Below the pieces are notes generated by a model that worked only from the letters and a program-made list of their open reading frames with translations, did not search any database and was not told the origin of the DNA. A DNA stretch of 64,000 bases from Steinernema hermaphroditum (lineage: Eukaryota; Nematoda; Chromadorea; Rhabditida; Steinernematidae), in assembly GCA_030435675.1 (NCBI GenBank), contig CM059624.1, positions 12,796,769 through 12,860,768 of the forward strand, read 5' to 3'. A program made the translations under genes and the position numbers. Within the stretch, counting starts at the first letter, position 1. Every line of letters begins with the position of its first letter. This document shows, piece by piece, positions 21,671 to 32,393 of the stretch.

Positions 21671-24600
21671 ATGGTCGCCTGTTCGTGGGCTCCTTTCGAG
21701 AAGCCCTGGGCCAACGTCTGCGGAAAGTACTGCCGGTTTGTTGCCAGGTGAGCTGTTAAAGTTGTATGGAAGCCATGCCGTGCTTCGTTGAATCGATGGT
21801 CTATAGGGTTGAGGAATGGAAAATGTCGTTTCTTAGAACACAAAGACGCAATAATCGCAATAATTCCCTACCTAGGCATCCATGGCCCTTCATCATAATT
21901 CCTACGCTACTCACCATCGGCCTCTCCAGCGGAATATTCCTCAACTTCAAAATTGTTCGAGGCGTCCACTACCTTTACGCTCCCCTGGACGCCGAGTGGA
22001 AAGTGGAAGAAGAGGTGTTTCACCAGAACTGGGCTGCCACAGACGAGCAGTTCTATCCAGGCATGTTCATCCTAGTCACTACAGTATACGGGCAAAGTTT
22101 AGGGAAAGACGTTCTCCGACGGAAAGGTGTCTATCTTATAGTAACGGCCAAAGACGGAGGGAGCGTTCTTAGAAGAGACCAGGCCAGGGATTTCCTCGTT
22201 CTCCTCGATTGGGTCTCTCACGAGAACTTCACGACCCCTGAAGGGATCAAATACAACTATCGCGATATCTGCCTTCAGTTCCAGAACGACTGCTTCACCA
22301 ACGCCCATGCGAGTTTCGTGGCGGACATCTACTCGAGAAGCGACCAGCGAAAGTTTAACATTACCTACCCGAAGTTCTTCTCCGAGTACTCGACTGAACC
22401 GATCGACATGATGAACACCCTTGGAGATGTGGCCCTGGACTCCAATGGCAATGTGAAGTCCGCCAGAGCGTGGATGATTTTATATCAGCTAAAGCAGCAC
22501 TCCGAGAGGATGATGGAGCTTAGCAGGTGCCTCCAGTCCGGCGACTTAAACTGACCCTGCCTCTTTCAGCCACTTCGAACTGGCGCTCAGCGAGCGAATC
22601 AAACAAGGCCGAATACCCACACACCTCCTCAACGTCTACTATTTCCATTCGCAGACGTTCGATCTCGAGCTGGCGGCGGAGAATCGGCGCGTGGCGCCGC
22701 GTTTCTCCTTCACCTTCGCCATTCTGGTCACCTTTTCCGTCATTTGCACCTTCAACATGCAGTGGGTGGACGCGGGTGGCGTCAAAACGCCCGTCATCGA
22801 CTGGGTCCTCTCGAAACCGGGAATGGGCGTTGTCGGCGTCGTGGCCACGCTCATGGCCATCATCTCCGCCTGCGGTCTTCTCATGCTCTTCGACGTCACT
22901 TTCGTAGACATGTGCTCCGTCATGCCTTTCCTCAGTTTGAGTGAGTTCGCCTTTGCCTGGGTGACCGAAGACCGGAGCTCCGTTCAGCCATCGGCATTGA
23001 CGACACCTTCTTGATGCTCGCAGCCTGGCACGAGACCGATCGACGAGCCTCAGTCGAGGACCGAATCGAAGCGTCGATGCGCCACGCGGCCGTCTCCATC
23101 AGTATCACCTCGCTCACGGACACTTTGGCCTTCTTGATCGGCGCCATCACCCCTCTGCCAGCGGTGCTCTACTTCTGCTACTACTCAGCCGCCGCCATCG
23201 CCTTCATCTTCCTCTACTCGCTGACCATCTTCGTCGCTTTCCTTGCTCTCCAAGGACGGTGGGAGGAGCGCTGTCGGAACAGCACCTTCTACGTGGAGAC
23301 GAAGTCCATTGAGCATTACGAGAAGACGAGCTCCGTGGAGCGGCTCTTCAATCTCGGCAGTCGCCTGGACCTCGTCGCTACTCCCTCGATTGACTCCGAA
23401 TCTGGGGGAAACTATGTGAGCGAGTCCTTTAAGCAGAACTCACAATTCACTTCCAGGACTCGCGTCTTTGGTATCAGCGCTTCTTTGAGGACCGCTACGT
23501 CCCTTTCATCTGTCATCCAGCCGTCCAAATCGGCGCACTTCTCTCCTTCATCATGTACATCGTAGTCTCTTACTTCGGCATCCAACAGCTCGTCGTCGGC
23601 TTTGATGTAGGCCCTAAATCATGCACAGTTTCACAAAACCGGTTAAGCTGATCCACATAATCCAACAGGACTCTCCCTCGCGGCGGTTCCTCGAACTCCG
23701 CGGCGAACTCTTCGACAACGACGCCTCCAAGCTGGACATCGCCGTGATGAGACCCCCCAACATGGGCGATTCCGAGGAGAGAAAGGCGTTTTTCAAATTT
23801 CTCGAGGAGTTCGAGTCGACTGATTGCTCCGCCGGTAGAAACACGACCGATTTTTGGTATTTCGCCTATGAAAAGTACCTGGAGCGGTTAGGGTTCGGCA
23901 GTGCGTGGGCGGACATGAACGAGAATGCGGAGGTAGGCCTGCGCTCCACGAAGATAGCAAGAAGTTTAGGAGTTCAACGAGAATCTGAAGCCGTTCCTCT
24001 TGGCGAATGAGCGCTACTCTCACGACATCCTCTACAACAATGGCACCATGAAGGCTTTCAGGCTGACGACTCGGCTGGATAACTACAGCAGCGACGAGAG
24101 TATCATGTTCTGTGCAAGGAACATACGGTAGATCGAGTCTCTCAGGAGAAACATATCTCTTCTGTTTAGCGGTATTGCCAAGAAGTACTTCAACGAGTAC
24201 GACCCGTTCACTTATACGAGTCTCTGGAATTTGGCCGACCAGTTCGAGATCATCTGGCCACAGACCCTTCAGGACATCTATATATCAGTTTGTAGGTCAT
24301 TGAAAGATTTCTAAAATCGCCCAATTCCAAACCAAATTGATTCTGTGGCAAAAACAAGGAAGCTAGTGCTGTATTCGGTGCGGGAAGACCAACCATATGG
24401 GCATGCACGATAGCGCTTATTGTATGTGACCGTGTGGCCTAATGGATAAGGCGTCGGAGTCCGAATCCCAAGATTGCAGGAGCACCGAGCCCTGTTACGG
24501 TCGAAATTTTTTTATTCTTCTTTTTGCACTGTTGGAGGGGACCAGAGATGTGCGTCGGCAGCCGTATACCCTAGTACAGTTACAACTTGTTTGTAATGAC

Positions 24601-25286
24601 GGCGGTGGAAGATTGGGGTCCTGGAATTCAATTATATCATCGTCTTTTCACCTAACTCTACCAATCTTTGAGTTCTTTTCAGTGGTGATGGTTCCGATTG
24701 CGCTGTTCATGATTCCCCAGCCCCTTTGCGCCATCGCCATCGCCGTGAACATCGCATCCATTGCGCTGGGCGTCATCGGCTGCATGTCGTGGTGGGACGT
24801 GCACCTCGACGCCACCTCGATGATCACCATCGCGATGTCCGTAGGATTCAGCGTCGATTTCGCCGCCCACATCACCTATGGATACATGACTGAGGCCGGG
24901 GCTGAATTCTCATCGTAAGTCTTTGAATCAACTGCTAGCCCTTCACTCCACTTTCTAGAAGTCCCAAGGAGCGTCTTACTAAAGCTCTTGGCGCTGTGGG
25001 ATGGCCTGTGACCCAAGCCTCTCTTTCCGTCGTTCTCGGCATTGGTACACTCGCCACCGTCGACTCCTATGTCGTTCAAACGTGCTTCAAAACGGTCCTC
25101 CTCGTTATCGTCTTCGGCACACTCCACGCCCTCCTCTACCTTCCCCTCCTTCTTCTCCACTGCCATCGACTTTTCCTTTCACTGTCATCCAAAAAACGGA
25201 GAACCTTCACTGTCGCTGTGGCGCCAGTCGTTCCTACCGACGTCATTCCAAATCTATCTGTAAATAAGGGTGTTTCTGAAGATTAA
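21671..25286 (+). CDS. Patched-related (PTR) multi-pass membrane protein
   Basis: RND-superfamily protein with a sterol-sensing-like domain; nematode PTRs are many and act in moulting, trafficking and cuticle biology. Exon 1 21671-21747 (MVACSWAPFEKPWANVC), exon 2 21876-22526 starts with the first membrane helix (FIIIPTLLTIGLSSGIFLNF), followed by a large ectodomain. The first five-helix block includes AIGIDDTFLMLAAWHE and SITSLTDTLAFLIGA (22690-23250), typical PTR/SSD signatures. After the second ectodomain comes the second block with IAMSVGFSVDFAAHITYGY (24830) and the C-terminal helices to 25286. Introns are short except 24292-24683, which carries a tRNA-like sequence. All exons join in frame, so it looks functional. 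Confidence 0.88.
24428..24503 (+). tRNA. degenerate tRNA-Arg (anticodon CCG) in a PTR intron
   Basis: Starts GACCGTGTGGCCTAATGGAT with a full seven-pair acceptor stem (one G-T) and intact D arm and A box. The anticodon loop reads GTCCGAA, giving CCG after the invariant T33; the anticodon stem has one C-C mismatch. The T loop is AGCACCGAGC rather than TTCGAGT, so the B box is broken and the loop is 3 nt too long. Most likely a pseudogene of a tRNA-Arg. Confidence 0.55.
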
Positions 25287-25321
25287 TTTATTCATATAAA
25301 TAGAAAAGGTTTCGCATCATA

Positions 25322-26928
25322 CACTGCAGCGCAAAGCTATAGGGTCACCCCGCTGTGTTTCTGGCTCTGTCACTTTCCGCATCTGCCCGGAGAAACCGGC
25401 ATGCGCATGTGGTAGACCGTCCACTCAAACGCAGGGAACGCCACTTTCCCCGGAAACACATGCACTCATTAGGGGGCTACGGCAGGTAGAACTTTCCAGT
25501 GTACCGTTTTACCTGTGCAAAATTATAGGGTCACTTCCGTATTTCGCGTGAATTTCGCTATTTTCCTCGCGTTTTTTTGCCTGTTTTCTTTTAATTGACT
25601 TCTATTCAGATGTTTATCCACCGTGCCGCGCGGAACGAAGCTCTCGGAAGAGCAAAAGGCGGCAATTTCGGCGCTTTACAAGACCACCTCCTCGATTCAT
25701 CGGATCGGCTCCGAAGTTCACCGAAACCAGCACGTGGAGTGCCAATTTTTGTTTCTAGTGAACGGGTAGGGCTCTGTAATAGGGAAGTCGCGCTCGCCGG
25801 TCGTAGCTGCGCGCGAGAAGCACTTGATAGCGCGCATTGGTTCCATGTCTACGATAGATTGTAAGAGGTTCGTGGAGAATTCTGCAGAATTTTCAGTTGA
25901 ATTGCCGTCGAAGTGCAATGAATCGCGTGCGAAGCGGAAGTCAGTGGTCAAGCAGCACGTTTTGATAATCATTTGAACCGATTTGCGTTGGAACGGGAGC
26001 GCTTCAGAGCTTCCCAAACGAACTGAACGCGATCCAAATCAAAACGCTTCCACAGCTGAAGTTTCCTCCGCAGAATGGACGTTCTTCTCGTTCCAAACAC
26101 TCCGAAATGTATTCTTCCGTCCAGCAAGCGCTGTTCCATCTGTTCGGATCCGAAACAAACAGCTGAAATTGAAAAAATCAAGATCATTCATCAGTTCACA
26201 TTTGCATACCTGTGTCCAGACTCGACTCAGATTGTTTCTGGCGTAGTCCAAACGATGCATCTTCTGGGCGGCGGTCAAACAGGGCGCATTCGATCGTTCA
26301 TTGTTCCATCGTGCATTCCACTCCTGATTCATTGCACTTCGACGGCAATTCAACTGAAAATTCTGCAGAATTCTCCACGAACCTCTTACAATCTATCGTA
26401 GACATGGAACCAATGCGCGCTATCAAGTGCTTCTCGCGCGCAGCTACGACCGGCGAGCGCGACATCCCTATTACAGAGCCCTACCCGTTCACTAGAAACA
26501 AAAATTGGCACTCCACGTGCTGGTTTCGGTGAACTTCGGAGCCGATCCGATGAATCGAGGAGGTGGTCTTGTAAAGCGCCGAAATTGCCGCCTTTTGCTC
26601 TTCCGAGAGCTTCGTTCCGCGCGGCACGGTGGATAAACATCTGAATAGAAGTCAATTAAAAGAAAACAGGCAAAAAAAGGCGAGGAAAATAGCGAAATTC
26701 ACGCGAAATACGGAAGTGACCCTATAATTTTGCACAGGTAAAACGGTACACTGGAAAGTTCTACCTGCCGTAGCCCCCTAATGAGTGCATGTGTTTCCGG
26801 GGAAAGTGGCGTTCCCTGCGTTTGAGTGGACGGTCTACCACATGCGCATGCCGGTTTCTCCGGGCAGATGCGGAAAGTGACAGAGCCAGAAACACAGCGG
26901 GGTGACCCTATAGCTTTGCGCTGCAGTG
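25322..26928. mobile_element. hairpin (foldback) derivative of a Tc1-like transposon
   Basis: Ends CACTGCAGCGCAAAGCTATA and complement, flanked by TA. Each inverted arm is about 605 bp (25322-25926 and about 26324-26928), far longer than a normal terminal repeat, because both arms carry the transposon 5' region with the transposase start. The 400-bp centre is single copy and holds the middle of the transposase on the minus strand. The element abuts, and has cut off, an SL1 repeat unit on its right. Confidence 0.85.
26004..26627 (-). pseudogene. Tc1/mariner transposase, N-terminal half
   Basis: Reads VPRGTKLSEEQKAAISALYK (helix-turn-helix start; the first codon is GTG where ATG is expected), then GKSRSPVVAAREKHLIARIG (second helix-turn-helix), LTAAQKMHRLDYARNNLSRV, a 47-nt intron, and FCGGNFSCGSVLIWIAFSSF followed by a stop. 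This is the DNA-binding part and first half of the DDE domain. An in-frame TAG follows the first block and the terminal acidic residue region is absent, replaced by the inverted copy of the 5' end. Confidence 0.75.
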
Positions 26929-27183
26929 TATACGGCTTTCTGCCTCACCCAACATTCCCGTTGCACAGGCGCGATCTGGCAACATCAGAGAAGTATAGAC
27001 AAACTCTAGACAGTTACTGTAGACACTTCCAGAGACATATCACCGTTCTAGACATACGATAAGCGGTGTGTGGGTACTTGGAAGCTCATTGAGTTGTGGT
27101 CAGAGTTCAGACACTCAACCTGTGCATGAGAATAGACCAGGACAGACCAGACATTCTGGTAGAAACAGCATGGCTATGATTTA

Positions 27184-27280
27184 TAAGCATCTCGGAAGAG
27201 ACGCAGTTCCAAAATTTGTCTCGCCACTTCCATTTGAAAGAGCGGATCTAATGTTTACCTCAAACTTGGGTAATTAAACC
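27184..27280 (-). ncRNA. SL1: SL1 spliced leader RNA, copy 1
   Basis: Minus strand, 5' end at 27280. The 22-nt leader GGTTTAATTACCC + AAGTTTGAG is identical to the canonical nematode SL1 and is followed by the splice donor GTAAAC. Downstream come an Sm-type site AATTTTGG and a 3' hairpin GCGTCTC-TTCC-GAGATGC (27187-27204). This RNA donates its leader to pre-mRNAs by trans-splicing. The 3' end is approximate. Confidence 0.93.
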
Positions 27281-27550
27281 GACGATAGCATTGTGCAGCA
27301 GGTTATCTGCCACTCCCAACAGTCCCGTTGCACAGGCGCGATCTGGCAACGTCAAAGAAGCATAGACAAACTCTAGACAGTTACTTTAGACATTTCCAGA
27401 GGCATATCACCGTTCTAGACATACGATAAGCGGTGTGTGGGTACTTGGAAGCTCATTGAGTTGTGGTCAGAGTTCAGACACTCAACCTGTGCATGAGAAT
27501 AGACCAGGACAGACCAGACATTCTGGTAGAAACAGCATGGCTATGATTTA

Positions 27551-27647
27551 TAAGCATCTCGGAAGAGACGCAGTTCCAAAATTTGTCTCGCCACTTCCAT
27601 TTGAAAGAGCGGATCTAATGTTTACCTCAAACTTGGGTAATTAAACC
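27551..27647 (-). ncRNA. SL1: SL1 spliced leader RNA, copy 2
   Basis: Same sequence as copy 1 one 367-bp period away: leader, GT donor, Sm site and 3' hairpin with TTCC loop intact. Upstream block (27650-27700) with GCATTGTGCAGCAGG is shared by all copies and is the likely promoter element. Confidence 0.93.
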
Positions 27648-27867
27648 AACGATAGCATTGTGCAGCAGGTTATCTGCCTCACCCAACAGTCCCGTTGCAC
27701 AGGCGCGATCTGGCACCGTCAAAGAAGTAAAGACAAACTCTAGACAGTTACTTTAGACATTTCCAGAGGCATATCACCGTTACTTTGCGGTAACTTTGCG
27801 AATTTGGAGATATGCAAAGATTTCTGCTTTTAGCTAAGCGTGTATTGAGATGTTCTCTAGAGCTCTA

Positions 27868-29919
27868 CGGATCGTAGCCTTCATGCGCGGAGTGTCCTCC
27901 ACGCCAATTTAAATTACCATGATGTGTTGGACGCTCTAAAACACGAAAGCGATTCCTTCAAGAAGCAGTTCGACGATCTGAAGCAACTACCCCTAGCTCT
28001 TCGTCGAGCAAAAGATCAGGATTTACGGGACGAAGGTATGGACTTGCGGGAAAGACCATTCCTGTACGTCGTCGACAAGTGACGTATTGAAGCGCGTCTA
28101 ATCGGCAGAGGTCTGGACATCGGCGACGATGTTGCTGCAGAGCTTTGGTGATTATCCCCAGTCGCAACGTCATCTATTTCTTGTTGCTTTTTGTAGGGAC
28201 ATTACCGGCAACCGGCTTACATCACAGAAGACCATATGCGTTCGCGAAACGTTCTTCGAAACTTATGTCTACTTCATGAACAAAAACGCAAACGTTTGTG
28301 ACATAGTTCCTGGCCACGAAGCCCTTGGAAACAGTGTTGCCGAATTTACGTGTACGATTCACCCGAAGCGCTTCCTGCAACGTGAAGTACTTCGATGTTG
28401 GCGCATGCTGTCTCACAATTTCGAAACTCTGGTAGCACCAGGAAGTCTCTCGAAACCAAATCGTCCGCCACTTAGATTTCGTGGACCCCCGGGCCCAACA
28501 GATCAGAAGCAGTATCCGGTTGTGAAATTTGAGAATCTTACAGAGTTTCCTTACCGACGATATGGACGCTATGCGATCAGGGATGAGAGTTTGACAGATA
28601 TGTATTCTAGGAGCAAAGTGCAACGTAAGGTAAGCTATGAACTTAGGTATTAATGAGGTGTTACTGGTTCCCGAGTCGAGAGTTTGTTATCAGTTCCTGG
28701 GAATCCGAATCCGCACTCCAGGAAAAAAAAAACTCCCGAATCGGGAGCTTGGTGACTTCCCGAGTTGGGATATCATTGCCCGAGTCGGGAGAAGAATATC
28801 GCAAAGTGTCAACGTATATTTTCAGAATGCAATCGTGCAGTTCATCACTGTCGATATGCTCGTTCGAACCTCTATCAAGTCGGAATCGTCTGAGCCCGAA
28901 AGCTATGTTAAGTACAAGCGGCTCATCTTCGATGAGGCATCCTGCGTGTCAGTACCAATCTTAAACGCAGTACTTACACATATGCTGGGTTTACGTGCGA
29001 TTGTGTGCTTCGGCGATGAATTCCAGATCGGTCCATTTATTCCGGAGCATTTCAGGACTATTCCTGAAAAAGCGGACGACGACCCGACAGAAGAAACTCA
29101 ACACGTTGACGCGGGCGAAAACCTCGTCATCGCCCAAAACCGTGTGAATCATCATCTGCGCCACTTAAAGCATTCATGGAGGTTTTCACATTTTACCTCC
29201 CGAACGATCAGTAACATGAGTGGAACCTCTCCAATCGTACCGTGCTGTACCTGGACTCCTCGACTTCATCTTCATCAACGTCTAGTAAGTCAACCAAAGG
29301 CATCCCGATACGGGGCCCCAAAGCCTCCCCAACCGGGATGCTGGGAGAGAAATTTTTAATCGAATGCCGCAACCGCAAGCCTTGTTGGCACCTTATTACT
29401 CATGGAGAGGAGCGGTACGAAGATTCCTGGCGCAACGAAGTGCACGTGAACGAGATTCGCCTGTGGCTTCAGACGTTCAGCGCTGAAGAGTGTATGAACC
29501 CCGTCGTCATCACTCCTTACAGGGCTCAACGGGAGCTCTTAAGCCGAGCGATGTTAGGCGTTCGTGTTTTGACAATCGATGGGTTTCAAGGTGAAGAAGC
29601 TGACACCGTCATCGTCTCACTTCCGCGCCATTCGAAATTCGCATTCCTGCAGGATAATTTCGACGAACTGACCGAAGACATGGTGAATAACCGGCTGGTC
29701 GTCATGCTCACTCGTGCTCGTGAGCGAATGCTTCTCATCGGCGATGTTCCGAAGCCTCGCCACGATGAGCCGTACCAGCATATGATCACACAGCTTCGTT
29801 ACGGAAATTCGAATTTCCCATTCGATGATGAAACCATACTTGCGCACAATAGCGAATATTTCCTGCCCGTTATTTGTGCCCGTCTCGGGGTTGATTCTGT
29901 GCACGGCTTCAAGCCGTAA
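27868..29919 (+). CDS. UPF1-like superfamily 1 helicase, possibly 5'-truncated
   Basis: C-terminal two thirds match UPF1/ZNFX1-like RNA helicases: motif II IFDEAS (about 28925), motif III FGDEFQIGPF, motif IV NPVVITPYRAQRELL (29500), motif V TIDGFQGEEADTVIVS (29570) and motif VI NRLVVMLTRARERMLLIGD (29690). Splicing reads through 28104-28147 and 28199-28628, then NAIVQFITVDMLV. No canonical Walker A (GxxGxGKT) occurs before motif II; the nearest match is FRGPPGPTDQK (about 28480), lacking the GK-T pair. Upstream coding opens after an acceptor at 27868, only 88 bp from the SL1 array, so 5' exons may be missing; the first in-frame ATG is 28038. The join between 29215 and 29345 is unclear. AATAAA lies at 29936. 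Either an ATPase-dead paralogue or a gene fragment. Confidence 0.7.
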
Positions 29920-30219
29920 TGTGTGCTTACTGCGGAATAAATGTTAAGGAATTTGATCGCTGCGCTTTCTCGACAGCCCGACTAGGGCAGTGGCTATTTG
30001 TTCAGGGATGACTGGGTTCGGGTATAGACATTCTTCTCCCCAGTCGAGAGACTGCGTCATCTCCCACCTCGGGAATTGATCGAACCCACATTGAATCGGG
30101 ATGATTTCAAATTGATGAAGACTTGGATAGCCATACTCCCGTATCGGGAAAATAGGCTCTCCCCGATTCGAGATAACGCAACAATGGGGTTAAGTGCAAG
30201 TTGTTGTCAGATTCCGTTA

Positions 30220-30300
30220 GTGCCGCTCTGGTCGGGTGGTTAAGTCTCTTAACCGCCATGAAGCTGAGGTCCCGGTGGTTCGACTCCGGCAGAAGGCACC
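30220..30300 (+). tRNA. tRNA-like sequence, degenerate
   Basis: Contains TGGTCGGGTGGTTAAG, close to the A box of tRNA-Ser/Leu, and GGTTCGACTCC, a perfect B box, at the usual distance, ending GGCACC(A). The acceptor stem loses two pairs and no good anticodon stem forms. Probably a tRNA-derived relic or SINE head rather than a working tRNA. Confidence 0.35.
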
Positions 30301-30446
30301 AAATTTTCTTTGCTTTTCCATGATTCTCTTTCACAATTTGACAGCGATGTGGGGGAGGTTCCACCAATACCGAGTCGGGGGACACTAAGAGAGAGGAGCG
30401 GACGCGCTGCATCACGAAATTACCCGCAAGTTCTGCAACGATTGGT

Positions 30447-30713
30447 ATGTTACTCCCAGTTATAGAGCGAACCCTGCTGGACTGCTACCACGATCAACGC
30501 CTGCGCGGGCACTTAATTCTTCTGCCGGGTAACTTCGACCGACTATCCAACCGGAACTTCGACGGTCGTATACTGCACGAGAAGTACTGCGCTTCGTGCG
30601 CAAACCACAAATTTTTGAATTTGACCGAATTTGAATCTACGCGCTGTTACGATTCTATGGAGTGGGCGCCATTTCCCAAGAAAACAATCGTCTTCTTTTC
30701 CAAGAAAGATTAA
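30447..30713 (+). CDS. unknown 88-residue open frame
   Basis: Reads MLLPVIERTLLDCYHDQRLR and has a CASC cysteine pair near the middle. No signal peptide or membrane segment and no known family. Its 3' part (30648-30683) is duplicated at 31600-31635. It could be an exon of a gene continuing into the ORF at 30787. Confidence 0.3.
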   Translation: MLLPVIERTLLDCYHDQRLRGHLILLPGNFDRLSNRNFDGRILHEKYCASCANHKFLNLTEFESTRCYDSMEWAPFPKKTIVFFSKKD

Positions 30714-30809
30714 GCCAGGAGAGGTCAACTATCAGACGTAATTTGCCAGGAGAGGTCATCTAACGTAAATTTAAATACAAAAAAATGTGGGAGTCGTTGT
30801 CCAGGACGG

Positions 30810-31397
30810 ACAACTGGATGATGTCGGGACTGTGATTGTCAAAGTCGCGGCCGCAGCTCTCCCACACAACTTGGCAGTCCGAGAGCAGGGTGGCAAATAC
30901 GTTAGTCGATGTGGGTGCCATAAGCTTTCTTCCGAAAGCGTAGCAGTGCTAAGTGCAACCCCGGACTACATTGTATTTACTTCGGCTGTTCGAATCGACG
31001 GCAAACCGTATTATGCTGATGTATGTTAAGATCATGTGTCGCGTTATTCAACGTTCGTTTTTAGGTCACTTCCGTCAGTCAACAATCGCTTCTTAGTGCA
31101 ATTAAATCCGATGTACGTTTCTCAGGAATCGACTCAATTCCCACCGCTGGTCTCGTGGAACAGGACTACAACCACTGGTTCGAAAAGATGGCGCAAATAG
31201 CCAAACCCATTCGAACACTCTTGAAAAATCGCCAAGATCAGCATGAGATTCTTGCGAATATCCCTGTAGTCGAAGAAACTGCTGCCGAGAATAAGCCGGA
31301 TGTGGAACCTGAAGCTGCGGAAGTTCAAGCCCCTGTAGTGCGAGATTCTGTTGACGAGCAGAACAGGAAGAACTCGGAAGCCGAAAAAACCGACTAG
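30810..31397 (+). CDS. unknown protein with acidic tail
   Basis: Two exons joined by a 50-nt intron ending CGTTTTTAG at about 31064 (GKPYYAD to VTSVSQQSLLSAI). The first part is hydrophobic and glycine-rich (LDDVGTVIVKVAAAALPHNL), the middle helical (EQDYNHWFEKMAQIAKPIRT), and the last 50 residues are acidic and low in complexity (EETAAENKPDVEPEAAE). The start is not established: an acceptor GTTGTCCAG precedes the frame at about 30810. Not recognised; it lies between the helicase and the second SL1 array. Confidence 0.4.
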
Positions 31398-31929
31398 ATA
31401 TCTCTGTTAGTGAATTATGAATGTCATTGTGAATTTTATAAACTTTGTGAGTATCGATGCCATCATCTGTAACTTTCTATGTCCGTTCTAGTCTCATGGT
31501 CTTCTAGTCTCATGGTCTTCCATAGTCTCATGCTGTGTTCCCACCAAATCAGCCAATCCGGTCAATACGTCCAGGTAGGATAAGATAACGTTGGCACAGT
31601 TACGATTCTATGGAGTGGGCGCCATTTCCCAAGTTCACTACAAATACACGAAGAAAGATAACTGTGCTTTACAACAGACAGATACAACAGCACAGTGTTA
31701 TTATTCTGCAATTTTTATTACAATAATTCGTCATATACGTTACATTCATTGTTCTCACAGTGGCCTCTCTGGCTGACTCGGTTAGGACCTAGGACCGACA
31801 TTCGATAAGCGGTGTGCGGGTACTTGCACGCTCATTGAGTTGTGGTCAGAGTTCAGACACTCAACCTGTGCATGAGAATAGACCAGGACATACCAGACAT
31901 TACGGTAGAAGTAGCATGGCTATGATTTA

Positions 31930-32026
31930 TAAGCATTTCCGAAGAGACGCAGTTCCAAAATTTGTCTCGCCACTTCCATTTGAAAGAGCGGATCTAATGT
32001 TTACCTCAAACTTGGGTAATTAAACC
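31930..32026 (-). ncRNA. SL1: SL1 spliced leader RNA, copy 3
   Basis: Leader, GT donor and Sm site identical to the other copies. The 3' hairpin reads GCGTCTC-TTCG-GAAATGC with one mismatch, so this copy may be slightly less stable. 5' end at 32026. Confidence 0.9.
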
Positions 32027-32296
32027 GACGACAGCATTGTGCAGCAGGCTATCTGCCACTCCCAACATTCCCGTTGCACAGGCGCGATCTGGCAACGGCA
32101 AAGAAGCATAGACAAACTCTAGACAGTTACTGTAGACACTTCCAGAGGCATATCACCGTTCTAGACGTTCGATAAGCGGTGTCTGGGTACTTGGAAGCTC
32201 ATTGAGTTATGGTCAGAGTTCAGACACTCAACCTATGCATGAGAATAGACTACGACTGACAAAACATTCCGGTAGAAGTAGCAGGGTTATGATCTA

Positions 32297-32393
32297 TAAG
32301 CATCTCCGAAGAGACGCAGTTCCAAAATTTGTCTCGCCACTTCCATTTGAAAGAGCGGATCTAATGTTTACCTCAAACTTGGGTAATTAAACC
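32297..32393 (-). ncRNA. SL1: SL1 spliced leader RNA, copy 4
   Basis: Leader, donor and Sm site intact; 3' hairpin GCGTCTC-TTCG-GAGATGC with a TTCG tetraloop and full pairing. 5' end at 32393. Confidence 0.93.

Larger units (their letters stand above)
26937..27780 (-). repeat. SL1 repeat array 1 (unit 367 bp)
   Basis: Two complete units with a 367-bp period plus a truncated unit at the left (promoter part only, next to the transposon end) and a broken unit at the right, stopping at CATATCACCGT. Each complete unit contains one SL1 RNA gene on the minus strand. I saw no 5S rRNA gene in the unit, unlike the 1-kb repeat of C. elegans. Confidence 0.85.

Noticed and set aside
27068..27277. 69-residue plus-strand frame repeated in all SL1 units
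   Set aside because: It is the antisense shadow of the SL1 RNA genes; its conservation is explained by the RNA on the other strand.
27330..27360. Resemblance of GCGATCTGGCAACG in the SL1 unit to a 5S rRNA core
   Set aside because: Only about ten bases match and neither end of a 5S rRNA is present.
27781..31796. A single large transposon inserted in the SL1 array
   Set aside because: No terminal inverted repeats, target duplication or integrase/transposase were found at the borders.
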